Shown here: piece by piece, positions 58,026 through 64,000 of the stretch
Layout: every line of letters begins with the position of its first letter
Position numbering within the stretch: the stretch's first letter is position 1
IMG/VR virus record: IMGVR_UViG_3300006175_000009
Location: 1-64,000 of that record
Reading direction: 5' to 3' (one strand)
From: a virus
Length of the DNA stretch: 64,000 bases
Position numbers and translations under genes: made by a program
The notes under the pieces: generated by a model
Told to the model about the DNA's origin: nothing
Database searches by the model: none
What the model saw: the letters and a program-made list of their open reading frames with translations, nothing else

Positions 58026-58532
58026 CTACTCGAACTTCAGGAAGTCCGCAGGAACCACGTAGCCTGGCCATTCGCCCTCGAACAGAGGCTTGCCGATCCG
58101 GCGGTAAACCTCCGCGATGAGCTGTGAGCAGATCTGGTGGCCAGAGCCGGTGACACGGTTCTTGACCCACGGAAGGTTGATCTTGAAGTGGTGCAAGATG
58201 ATGGCGATGTAGTCCAGGAAAGAGTACTTGACACCGAGCATCTTGCTGGCCTCGTTGCCAATCTGAGCCTGCTCCTCATCAGTCAGTTCCATCGGACGAA
58301 CCCAGAGGATCTTCTCGCCTTCGTAACGCGAGCTGACGCGACTGATCACAGCACCACCAGGCTGACCCTCAAGCGCCCAGTCGGTTCCCACGCAGAGCAT
58401 CGAGTGCTCCCACTTCGCGTCCTTCCAGCTCGATCCGTTGAGCCACTGGCCGACGCGGATGAACCACCCAGTCAGTCCACGAACCTTCACGAGACCGATA
58501 TCCCCCGTGCGGGGAATCTCAACAGCAGTCAT
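58026..58532 (-). CDS. NlpC/P60-like (YiiX-type, permuted papain) peptidase
   Basis: 168 residues from ATG 58532. RTGDIGLVKVRGLTGWFIRV, then KWEHSMLCVGTDWALEGQ gives the catalytic His, and GSGHQICSQLIAEVYRRIG the Cys, in the permuted order of YiiX/C92-type NlpC/P60 proteins. Such enzymes cut peptide bonds in cell wall or amide links. The gene lies between TerS and TerL rather than beside the lysis genes, so a virion role at DNA entry is possible. Confidence 0.72.
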   Translation of the reverse strand: MTAVEIPRTGDIGLVKVRGLTGWFIRVGQWLNGSSWKDAKWEHSMLCVGTDWALEGQPGGAVISRVSSRYEGEKILWVRPMELTDEEQAQIGNEASKMLGVKYSFLDYIAIILHHFKINLPWVKNRVTGSGHQICSQLIAEVYRRIGKPLFEGEWPGYVVPADFLKFE

Positions 58533-58698
58533 TCTCCACCTGTTCCATTCGAAGCCAGTTGACCACGTTGTCCATCTCAGTGCCCTCAAGAGGCGGCAGG
58601 CCGAGACGAGCACGTGCTTCGTTGATTGTAAGGTCTCCGAAGTAGACTGCGTCAGTCATCTCTTCGAGGAGATCCTGATCCTGCTGGTAGTCCTTCAC
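58519..58698 (-). CDS. Small protein, 59 aa
   Basis: GTG 58698 overlaps the previous TGA (GTGA) and GAGGG is six bases upstream. DLTINEARARLGLPPLEGTE is a short helix-turn common at the end of phage portal or small head proteins; DNVVNWLRMEQVENDCC ends it. Overlaps the peptidase gene by 14 bases. Confidence 0.6.
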   Translation of the reverse strand: MKDYQQDQDLLEEMTDAVYFGDLTINEARARLGLPPLEGTEMDNVVNWLRMEQVENDCC

Positions 58699-59069
58699 TT
58701 CTTCACCCTCAAGAGTCGAAGTTCAGCCACCGCCAGTTGATCGGCGAGCTGTCGGTTACGCGCCTGCTCTTCGTCCAGAGCATCGGTGAGAACAGCCATC
58801 TCTGCCGGATACTCCTTGACGTCCTCTCGAAGCTTTTCGATGGTGACGTAGAGCGTTCCGACCTTGGAATTTAGACCACCAAGGGTCCGCTTGAGCTGTT
58901 GGAGTTCAGTCTCCGCCTCTTCTGCTACAGCCGAAGCCAGTGCAGCCAGAGCGTGAAGGTCGCCCGCAGTCCAAGACGAGCCTTCTTCGTACGAGTAGAG
59001 CGCATCGGCAATACTCCTTATCTTGTCATGGAGCAGCGTCTTCTGTGGATTGGGCTTCCTTCTGCTCAT
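58695..59069 (-). CDS. Coiled-coil protein, 124 aa, leaderless gene
   Basis: ATG 59069 is six bases after TACTGT and lacks a ribosome binding site. After MSRRKPNPQKTLLHDKIRSI comes a long coiled coil (AVAEEAETELQQLKRTLGGL, VTIEKLREDVKEYPAEMAVL, LDEEQARNRQLADQLAVAEL). Function unknown; first gene after TerS. Confidence 0.65.
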   Translation of the reverse strand: MSRRKPNPQKTLLHDKIRSIADALYSYEEGSSWTAGDLHALAALASAVAEEAETELQQLKRTLGGLNSKVGTLYVTIEKLREDVKEYPAEMAVLTDALDEEQARNRQLADQLAVAELRLLRVKK

Positions 59070-59075
59070 GGGTAC

Positions 59076-59105
59076 ACAGTACCACAGTTGTTGCACCTGT
59101 GGCAA
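59076..59105 (-). promoter_or_regulatory. Leaderless promoter downstream of TerS
   Basis: TTGCCA (59100-59105), 18-base spacer, TACTGT (59076-59081), six bases, ATG 59069. Confidence 0.7.
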
Positions 59106-59110
59106 GACTA

Positions 59111-59141
59111 AAGCCCGCCTCCTCAGCTCACGGGAGACGGG
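59111..59141 (-). terminator. Terminator after TerS
   Basis: GCCCG-T-CTCC and GGAG-G-CGGGC arms, then TTTAG, 55 bases after the TerS stop codon. Confidence 0.65.
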
Positions 59142-59195
59142 CCCTAGTGGAAGGAAACCCAACCCCAGGCGTCCTTCGCTTCTTCCGCAATGATC

Positions 59196-59711
59196 CTAGC
59201 CGACGATCTCCGCATCCACAACCGGAGCTTCAAGGGCTGGCCTCCCGGAACGGGCAGCGATCTCTGCCTTCAGGCGTTCGATCTCGGCATTGACGGTCTG
59301 CATCTCGACCACTTCGACCTGGGTCTTGATCGCGGCCTCGACACCTGTAAGCTTGGCGATACGCTCCGACACCTTCACGGCAATGTCGATGGCCCTGGTG
59401 TTGCCACGCTCGATGCCCGTCTGGAGCGAGTTGTACAGCGTGTTGAGGCGCTTCAGCTCGATCATGCGAAGGACTTCCTGGGACGTGCGCTCGTTGTGGA
59501 GATACTCTTCCTCCAGCGCATCGTGTACGTCCTTTGCAGCAGCCTCGGCTGTGCCGTAGCCGAGCTGGTAGGAAATCTCCGCGTAGTCATAGCCCTGGAT
59601 TCGCATCTCCATGGCCTGGCGTGTCTTGCCCAGGCGCTTGGCTGCCGCCTCCTTGGCTAGAGCGCGGTCCTCGGAGTCGTCGTACTCTTCATCGAATTCA
59701 AGCTTTGCCAT
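59196..59711 (-). CDS. terS: Terminase small subunit
   Basis: 171 residues. KRLGKTRQAMEMRIQGYDYA then EISYQLGYGTAEAAAKDVHD is a helix-turn-helix; MIELKRLNTLYNSLQTGIER and AIDIAVKVSERIAKLTGVEA form the oligomerising helices seen in small terminases. It recognises the packaging site and stimulates TerL, encoded 1.8 kb downstream. ATG 59711 has GAAGGG upstream. Confidence 0.8.
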   Translation of the reverse strand: MAKLEFDEEYDDSEDRALAKEAAAKRLGKTRQAMEMRIQGYDYAEISYQLGYGTAEAAAKDVHDALEEEYLHNERTSQEVLRMIELKRLNTLYNSLQTGIERGNTRAIDIAVKVSERIAKLTGVEAAIKTQVEVVEMQTVNAEIERLKAEIAARSGRPALEAPVVDAEIVG

Positions 59712-59745
59712 GTCGCACCCTTCTAGTGGTGCTTATAGCATAGAA

Positions 59746-59790
59746 CGAGGGGCCAGGCGGGAGCTATCCTCAACCAGTCCTGACCCCTCG
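59746..59790 (-). terminator. Hairpin before TerS
   Basis: CGAGGGG-TC-AGG and CCT-GG-CCCCTCG arms separate TerS from the genes to its right; a TATGCT/TATAAG region follows and could be a -10, but no convincing -35 is seen. Confidence 0.5.
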
Positions 59791-59862
59791 TAGTGTTGGA
59801 GCCGGGCCTCCCCCAAAGTGGCTCACACAACACCGATTCGATGATAGACCATCAGATGGCCT

Positions 59863-60210
59863 TTAGGCAACATCCTTTGGACCATTGCAGAGGCACTCCC
59901 TGCACGACCCGGATGCACCATGGTTGTCCACGAAGTGCTTGCACACCGAACACCTTGCCCCCACGACTGCATCGTTGACCTGGAGGTCTCGGACCGGCTG
60001 GAGGATTCCACCAGGCTTGCTGAACCTGACGGCCTTGTCCGTCACAGGAAGTGAAGGCTCGCTGGCTTCAGCCGAGGCAATAGATGCCCACATCTGAGCC
60101 ATCTGGCAGTTGTACTCCCGCATACGCTCGTAGTTCAGACCCGAACGTTCCGCGTCCTTGGCATACCGATGAGCGTTGGTGAGAGCCTCGTTCCAGCCGT
60201 CCCAACTCAC
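59863..60210 (-). CDS. Zinc-binding small protein, 115 aa
   Basis: GTG 60210 overlaps the previous TGA (GTGA). A helical N-terminal part (NEALTNAHRYAKDAERSGLN) is followed by CSVCKHFVDNHGASGSCREC and LCNG, five cysteines and a His giving one or two zinc sites. Function unknown. Confidence 0.65.
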   Translation of the reverse strand: MSWDGWNEALTNAHRYAKDAERSGLNYERMREYNCQMAQMWASIASAEASEPSLPVTDKAVRFSKPGGILQPVRDLQVNDAVVGARCSVCKHFVDNHGASGSCRECLCNGPKDVA

Positions 60211-60851
60211 TGAGTGACCTCCTTGATACGGGCAGTCAGGGCATCGTGCTCCTTGTCGCCATCCTGAAGAGCCTTGAAGCTGTCGTCCTGCTTGCCGGAG
60301 ACACACAGGGTGCCAGCCAGCTTGTAGTCGTTCAGCATGGCAACGAAGTGCTTCTGGGTCTCCTCGTCTGGAGCAGGCTTGGACTGGTCCATCGCCTTCT
60401 GGACGTCGGTGACCATGCTCGGGCAGAAAATCTGCTGGCTCATCTCGTTGGTCCGATAGTCTCCAGACTTCATCGCACCCTGGTCCATGACCACGGCCAT
60501 GAGGGGGCCCAGCTCGTCCATCTGCCACTTGGACAGGTTGGCCTTCGTCTCAGCCTTGCTCGGAGCGGAAGCGACCACCGACACGGAAGCAGAGGGCTTC
60601 GCCGCCGGAGCAGGAGACTTCTTGTCCGAACCGCTGAGTGCCCAGAGTCCACCGACACAGAGGGCAGCTACTGCAACCAGGGTAGCTCCCCGGAGAACTG
60701 TGCTGCTGCGTCGAGGCTTGGGTGTTCCCTCGGACCACGGACCAGCACTGTAGGTGGTCTCTGCGGCCTTCTGGTAGACGTTGGCGACAGGGTGCTGGCG
60801 GTGATCCTTCATCAGACCGTCGCGTAGCTCGTCGTCGGAATGGTCGTTCAC
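60207..60851 (-). CDS. Membrane-anchored extracytoplasmic protein, 214 aa
   Basis: GTG 60851 follows AAGGAGACAC. A cytoplasmic N-terminal part of about 60 residues, one membrane helix (TLVAVAALCVGGLWAL), a Ser/Ala/Pro linker and an outer domain with DELGPLMAVVMDQGAMKSG and two Cys (QIFCPSMVTD, GTLCVSGKQD) that could form a disulfide. The layout is like anti-sigma or secreted actinobacterial proteins. Phage role unknown; superinfection control is possible. Confidence 0.65.
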   Translation of the reverse strand: MNDHSDDELRDGLMKDHRQHPVANVYQKAAETTYSAGPWSEGTPKPRRSSTVLRGATLVAVAALCVGGLWALSGSDKKSPAPAAKPSASVSVVASAPSKAETKANLSKWQMDELGPLMAVVMDQGAMKSGDYRTNEMSQQIFCPSMVTDVQKAMDQSKPAPDEETQKHFVAMLNDYKLAGTLCVSGKQDDSFKALQDGDKEHDALTARIKEVTQ

Positions 60852-60922
60852 GTGTCTCCTTGGGTTGTCGTTACGGGAGAAGCCTCCCACAACAGTTGTC
60901 CTACTGTCAAGTACAAGGGCAT

Positions 60923-60959
60923 GAAGAAACCCCCAGCCATGGGAGTGACCAGGGGCTTC
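60923..60959 (-). terminator. Hairpin and possible terminator
   Basis: AAGCCCC...GGGG pairs over a loop and is followed by TTTCTTC on the minus strand, just after the stop of the 131-aa gene. TTGACA (60905-60910) beyond it lacks a good -10; a palindrome ACAACAGTTGT (60889-60899) lies in the expected spacer. Confidence 0.5.
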
Positions 60960-60967
60960 CTCGAAGT

Positions 60968-61363
60968 TCACCGGTTGCGCTGATCCACACGCACAGAAAC
61001 GTTTATCGGTGAGGCGTTGTGTCGGCCGCCCGATGAACCTCGCATATAGGCTAGCACCCCGATGATCCCGAGGATCAAGCCCAGAGCAGTTGTGGCCTTT
61101 GCAAGGGCCTCAAACATGAAGCTCAGACCCCATGCAGCAGCGCCAAGACCAGCAAGAGCAAAACCAGCTCCGGCAAGACGCTGAGCAAGAGGATCAATCC
61201 CAGGACGCCCAGATACTTCACGAACTTCATGGGTTTCGTAACGGGGTCGGACATGGCGAACTCCTCGGTCGGTTGCCCGGAAAGGCTCCAGCTCTCGCTG
61301 CGCAGCCTCTCGATAGTCCACGAGAAGAGCGTCTAGCTGCTCTCGGAGATCAACATCGTTCAT
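60968..61363 (-). CDS. Membrane protein, 131 aa, leaderless gene
   Basis: ATG 61363 is six bases after the -10 TAACGT. A charged N-terminal half (LREQLDALLVDYREAAQREL) leads to two hydrophobic helices (RLAGAGFALAGLGAAAWGL and TALGLILGIIGVLAYM). It is the first gene of the leftward block, right beside the divergent control region. Function unknown. Confidence 0.65.
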   Translation of the reverse strand: MNDVDLREQLDALLVDYREAAQRELEPFRATDRGVRHVRPRYETHEVREVSGRPGIDPLAQRLAGAGFALAGLGAAAWGLSFMFEALAKATTALGLILGIIGVLAYMRGSSGGRHNASPINVSVRVDQRNR

Positions 61364-61369
61364 GCAACC

Positions 61370-61398
61370 ACGTTACTACCTACTTGTTCCCGTGTCAA
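61370..61398 (-). promoter_or_regulatory. Leaderless promoter at the divergence point
   Basis: TTGACA (61393-61398), 17-base spacer, TAACGT (61370-61375), six bases, ATG 61363. Confidence 0.75.
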
Positions 61399-61449
61399 GG
61401 GTTTCCGGCAGCTATGGCAGTGCCATGGTTGGATCTAGGGTTTTCGGAG

Positions 61450-61586
61450 GGTGTTTCCGCAGGTCAGAGCCTGTTTTCTATGGTTACTACGGTACTAGGG
61501 AAGAAGTAGTAGACAAAGAAGTACACAACTAGAAGAAACAATAGGGATTCAACCGTTGCAACCGATGCAGCCGTAGCAACTTGACT
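61450..61586 (-). repeat. Inverted repeat arm B (mate at 12000-12145)
   Basis: Read on the minus strand it matches 12000-12145 with blocks up to about 19 bases identical (CCGTAGTAACCATAGAAAA). It lies between the leftward and rightward genes and ends in the -35 of the rightward promoter. No ORF; AT-richer than the genes. Confidence 0.75.
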
Positions 61587-61609
61587 CCTACCGCAGTAGC
61601 ACCTACACT
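61581..61609 (+). promoter_or_regulatory. Rightward promoter for the HNH gene operon
   Basis: TTGACT (61581-61586), 17-base spacer, TACACT (61604-61609) on the plus strand. Confidence 0.75.
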
Positions 61610-61648
61610 GGAACCTCACCCCTGAACTCCTCGAAAGGAACCTGAACC

Positions 61649-62347
61649 GTGTCGAACCACCGCTTCCTGATCCCACTGGACGAAGATGAACTGGATGAAC
61701 TCCAGTCGAACGACGACGTATGGAGGCCCTGCCCGAACTACCCTGGCTACGACGCCTCATGGAATGGCTGGGTTCGTTCATGGACCGTTCCGAACCACAC
61801 GGTTCACGGCTACTACTACGAGGTTCATCGCGTGAACCCCAAGGTGAACGGCCAGGTTCTGAACCGGCACCGTGGTCAGCTCGTGGCCGACGCCTTCCTG
61901 GTTCAGCCCGAACCGCAGTGGAACCTGACCTGGGAGGACGGAAACAAGCTGAACCATGCAGCCAAGAACCTCTCATGGGAGGACAGGCTGACCAGGGTTC
62001 AGCGGGCGAACCAGGCTGCTAAGCTGAACGGCAACCGTCCGCACAAGAGTCACTGCATCTGGGGACATGAACTGTCAGGGGACCTGGTTAGGATCACGGG
62101 TGACGGTTCCAACATGTGCATCGTCTGTTCACGTGCGCACGCCTCCCGGTACCAGGAGATCAGGACCCTGAAGAAGAAGGGCCTTCCGTATGACCATGTC
62201 ACCCATGAGTACGTCCTGAAGCGTAAGGGCGTGTGGGTACCGGAAGACCAGCGACCTGAGGGTGCCCGGAAGAGGCCCCGATCCAACAAGCGAAACCAGA
62301 AGCTCAGGGAAGGACGTATCACTCATGGCTCGGATGCTGCTTCGTGA
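61649..62347 (+). CDS. NUMOD4/HNH endonuclease with C-terminal zinc motif
   Basis: 232 residues from GTG 61649 (GAAAGGA upstream). WRPCPNYPGYDASWNGWVRS is a NUMOD4-type start; NRHRGQLVADAFLVQPEPQW, then EDGNKLNHAAKNLSWEDRLT is the HNH-like core with Asn-rich signature. The C-terminal HCIWGHELSGDLV, then MCIVCSRAHASRYQ, could hold zinc. Homing-type phage endonuclease; the DNA is rich in GTTC/GAAC words. Confidence 0.82.
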   Translation: MSNHRFLIPLDEDELDELQSNDDVWRPCPNYPGYDASWNGWVRSWTVPNHTVHGYYYEVHRVNPKVNGQVLNRHRGQLVADAFLVQPEPQWNLTWEDGNKLNHAAKNLSWEDRLTRVQRANQAAKLNGNRPHKSHCIWGHELSGDLVRITGDGSNMCIVCSRAHASRYQEIRTLKKKGLPYDHVTHEYVLKRKGVWVPEDQRPEGARKRPRSNKRNQKLREGRITHGSDAAS

Positions 62348-62513
62348 GGCGAAGCGCCACCACCACTACTGCTGTCCCGGTCACACTGCTAAGGGCTTCG
62401 ATGCCCAGAACGCGAGGTCTCGTGAGCGCAATGTATGGCGCAAGGATGCTCGGTACCTTCTCGGCTCCAACCTGCCCAAGCTGCCGGAGGTCTTCGGGGC
62501 TGGACTGCGCTGA
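62325..62513 (+). CDS. Small His/Cys protein, 62 aa
   Basis: ATG 62325 has AAGGAC upstream and overlaps the HNH gene by 23 bases. MARMLLREAKRHHHYCCPGH, then RSRERNVWRKDARYLLGS. HHHYCC may bind metal. Basic, perhaps nucleic-acid binding. The reading may continue into the next stretch by +1 frameshift (GGGG near its end). Confidence 0.6.
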   Translation: MARMLLREAKRHHHYCCPGHTAKGFDAQNARSRERNVWRKDARYLLGSNLPKLPEVFGAGLR

Positions 62514-62598
62514 GATCGCACGGGCCAAGCAGGCTCAGCGACAGTACGAGAAGCGATCATGGCGGAAGGAGGTTGCACAACAGCGGGAAGAGGTGTAA
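62514..62598 (+). other. Coding-like stretch without its own start
   Basis: Reads EIARAKQAQRQYEKRSWRKE then VAQQREEV and a TAA stop, in the +1 frame relative to the 62-aa gene. No start codon fits. Either the C terminus of that gene reached by frameshift, or a remnant. Confidence 0.45.
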
Positions 62599-62601
62599 GC
62601 T
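62573..62601 (+). promoter_or_regulatory. Promoter for the small membrane operon
   Basis: TTGCAC (62573-62578), 17-base spacer, TAAGCT (62596-62601) on the plus strand; -10 includes the TAA stop of the stretch before it. Confidence 0.65.
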
Positions 62602-62629
62602 TGTCATCAGGACAAGGCAAGGAGGACAA

Positions 62630-62803
62630 GTGCTCCACTTCATCTACAACACCCTGGCAGTCATCGGGGGCTTCTCGGTGGTGATCTTCCTCTGGCAGTT
62701 CATCGTGGCGATCGTCACCGTGATCGAGCTGGACCGGAAGGCCACTGCCGACAAGGCGGCCGAGGAGAACGAGATCCGCGAGAACCTGGAGAACGTGCGA
62801 TGA
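62630..62803 (+). CDS. Small membrane protein, 57 aa
   Basis: GTG 62630 follows AAGGAGG. One membrane helix (TLAVIGGFSVVIFLWQFIVA) and a charged tail DKAAEENEIRENLENVR. Its TGA overlaps the next ATG (ATGA). Function unknown. Confidence 0.7.
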   Translation: MLHFIYNTLAVIGGFSVVIFLWQFIVAIVTVIELDRKATADKAAEENEIRENLENVR

Positions 62804-62964
62804 CCATCGACACCTTCATGACGGGCTCTCTCGCTGTCATCATGGGCATCCTCGTCCTCGCGTTCGTGTACTGGGGCTGGAAGTTCGCCTCTCTCGCGTA
62901 CTACGAGGAGAAGCTCAAGCTGGAGCAGAAGTACAAGGCCGAAGAGCCGAAGGACCAGAAGTGA
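62800..62964 (+). CDS. Small membrane protein, 54 aa
   Basis: MTIDTFMTGSLAVIMGILVL and AFVYWGWKFASLAYYEEKLK: one membrane helix plus a lysine/glutamate helix. Coupled to genes on both sides by ATGA and GTGA overlaps. Confidence 0.7.
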   Translation: MTIDTFMTGSLAVIMGILVLAFVYWGWKFASLAYYEEKLKLEQKYKAEEPKDQK

Positions 62965-63185
62965 ACGGCCCGCTCATCGGTGTTATGGCCGTGATTGTGG
63001 CTGCCTTCGTGGTGGCCATGATCTGGGAGGGCATCAAGGAGTACCGCAAGATGAAGGCTTGGGAGCACGACTTCCAGGCCAGACTGGACGCGGTCCGTCG
63101 TGAGCACGTAGCAATGCGTGATCAGATGTACCTCGACCACTTCAACCGCAAGATGAGTGACAGGCTCTCCAAGGAGGAGAAGTGA
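62961..63185 (+). CDS. Membrane protein with cytoplasmic helix, 74 aa
   Basis: GTG 62961. PLIGVMAVIVAAFVVAMIWE is a membrane helix, followed by charged helix EYRKMKAWEHDFQARLDAVR. Third of four membrane proteins in a row; they may form a complex. Confidence 0.7.
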   Translation: MNGPLIGVMAVIVAAFVVAMIWEGIKEYRKMKAWEHDFQARLDAVRREHVAMRDQMYLDHFNRKMSDRLSKEEK

Positions 63186-63592
63186 AGGTCAAGTACGACG
63201 AGGTCGGCACCGTGACGGTCAGTGGCCGTGTCGTGCTGGGTCTGGCTGCTACGGTTGTGGCAGTCGGTGCGATCGGGTACGGTAGCTACGAACTGTTCTG
63301 GGACGTGAAGTCCAACACCACCGACCGGAACGCCCAGATCGGCCGCCAGAACCTTGCGTTCCAGCAGAGCCGCATGGACGAGATCAGCCGCAAGCTCAAC
63401 GAGAAGACCGCGCTGGAGAACGCTCTCGGCTCCGATGCCTCCCCGGAGGACGTGGCCAAGAACAAGGCGCAGGTCACCGCCATCCGCGACCAGATCTGCT
63501 CCGACTACGGGGATCTGACCACCTCGTACAAGAACACACTGAACCCGGAGCGCTACTCCACTCTGGTACAGCTCTGCGAGGTGCAGAAGTGA
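63182..63592 (+). CDS. Membrane protein, 136 aa
   Basis: GTG 63182 overlaps the previous TGA. One helix near the N terminus (VVLGLAATVVAVGAIGYG), then a mostly helical outer or inner domain (SRMDEISRKLNEKTALENAL) with two cysteines (QICSDYG, VQLCEVQK). Function unknown. Confidence 0.7.
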   Translation: MKVKYDEVGTVTVSGRVVLGLAATVVAVGAIGYGSYELFWDVKSNTTDRNAQIGRQNLAFQQSRMDEISRKLNEKTALENALGSDASPEDVAKNKAQVTAIRDQICSDYGDLTTSYKNTLNPERYSTLVQLCEVQK

Positions 63593-63816
63593 GCGCCATC
63601 AAGGAACTGAAGCCGTGCCACAACAAGAAGTGTGACCGGCACTACGAGGAGGCCAACACCCTCTTCTGCTGCAACAACTGCGCCAAGGCTGACGAATGGA
63701 TGCTGAACCTGGCAGACGTTCTGATCTCCGAGGACCCGCGCGTCGAGAACGTCCGCGAGTTCGAGAACGAGCTTCCCCACAAGCACTCGCCTGAGTGCCT
63801 GGCTCCCGCTTCCTGA
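63589..63816 (+). CDS. Zinc-cluster protein, 75 aa
   Basis: GTG 63589. CHNKKCDRHYEE, then FCCNNCAKADEW, and a late HKHSPEC give enough Cys and His for two zinc ions. Similar small zinc proteins are common in actinophages; role unknown. Confidence 0.7.
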   Translation: MSAIKELKPCHNKKCDRHYEEANTLFCCNNCAKADEWMLNLADVLISEDPRVENVREFENELPHKHSPECLAPAS

Positions 63817-64000
63817 TGAGCCGCAAGGACTGGACTGCCCGGCAGCATATCGAGAGAGCTTTCCATGTCTCCTTCATGCTGCCGGAGCAGGCGGCCCAAC
63901 TGCTTGACGAGTATCGGGCCGAGGTTCGTGCCGAAGCCTTCCAAGAGGCCGTTGACTTCGTAAGGTCAGGGCCGGTTCCGAAAGAATCCGGGCGTCACTG
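63816..64000 (+). CDS. Unidentified protein, N-terminal part (cut by window edge)
   Basis: ATG 63816 overlaps the TGA before it. The visible residues MSRKDWTARQHIERAFHVSF continue with PEQAAQLLDEYRAEVRAEAF. Helical, soluble. The right edge cuts the gene. Confidence 0.65.
   Translation, partial: MSRKDWTARQHIERAFHVSFMLPEQAAQLLDEYRAEVRAEAFQEAVDFVRSGPVPKESGRH

Noticed and set aside
60882-60910. A promoter at TTGACA 60905-60910
   Set aside because: The expected -10 place reads GGAGGC; without a TAnnnT box I cannot support it.
1-64000. Integrase, excisionase, attP site or partition system marking a temperate phage
   Set aside because: No tyrosine or serine recombinase motif was seen; the ParB-fold proteins lack partition domains and two small HTH proteins alone do not show lysogeny. 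Genes outside the window could change this.

Overview
The window looks like part of the genome of a long-tailed double-stranded DNA phage (siphovirus) of a GC-rich actinobacterium, most probably Streptomyces. The grounds are GC-rich codons with many GTG and TTG starts, GAAAGGA-type ribosome binding sites, TTGACA-N17-TAnnnT promoters, leaderless genes, and a full siphoviral gene set (terminase, portal, capsid, tail tube, tape measure, amidase endolysin). No integrase, transposase or CRISPR array was seen. Both window ends cut through genes (thyX on the left, an unnamed gene on the right).

Layout. Positions 1-61363 are read almost wholly from the minus strand. Positions 1-21913 hold nucleotide metabolism and DNA replication genes: ThyX, dUTPase, a MazG/NMAD-like protein, a RuvC-like nuclease, family A DNA polymerase, a DinG/XPD-type helicase, a DUF669-like single-strand DNA-binding protein, a Sak4-like ATPase, two different primase-ATPase fusion proteins, two small XRE-type regulators and a Cas4-like nuclease. 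Two RNA gene clusters interrupt it. Cluster 1 (11294-11720) is an odd array of tRNA-like elements. Cluster 2 (18129-19012) has recognisable Met, Cys, Thr, Ala, Leu and Ser-like tRNAs plus a 79-nt RNA with the ends of tmRNA but no tag or anticodon.

Positions 22128-59711 are the lysis and virion block, transcribed from high to low coordinates: TerS, a peptidase-like protein and small genes, TerL, small connector-region genes, a very large portal fusion protein, protease-scaffold, major capsid, head-tail connectors, tail tube, frameshifted tail chaperones, tape measure, tail tip and fibre proteins, membrane/HNH/ParB-like accessory genes, endolysin and a holin-like protein. A strong terminator at 22004-22077 closes this block. 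Three membrane or zinc proteins (59863-61363) lie ahead of it.

At 61.4-61.6 kb transcription diverges. The plus strand then carries an HNH endonuclease gene and a tightly overlapping operon of small membrane and zinc-cluster proteins. The upstream region of this operon is repeated, inverted, at 12.0-12.15 kb in front of tRNA cluster 1, so the same roughly 140-bp control region seems to serve two operons facing each other across 49 kb.

Regulation visible in sequence: about twenty sigma70-like promoters, several with elements inside the end of the preceding gene; a recurring module in which the -10 box sits 6-7 bases before an ATG (leaderless genes); a CACAAn4TTGTG palindrome in the spacers of the helicase and primase promoters; hairpins between most transcription units; and a hairpin hiding a ribosome binding site at 39.8 kb. 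All functional names come from motifs read by eye; no database search was possible.
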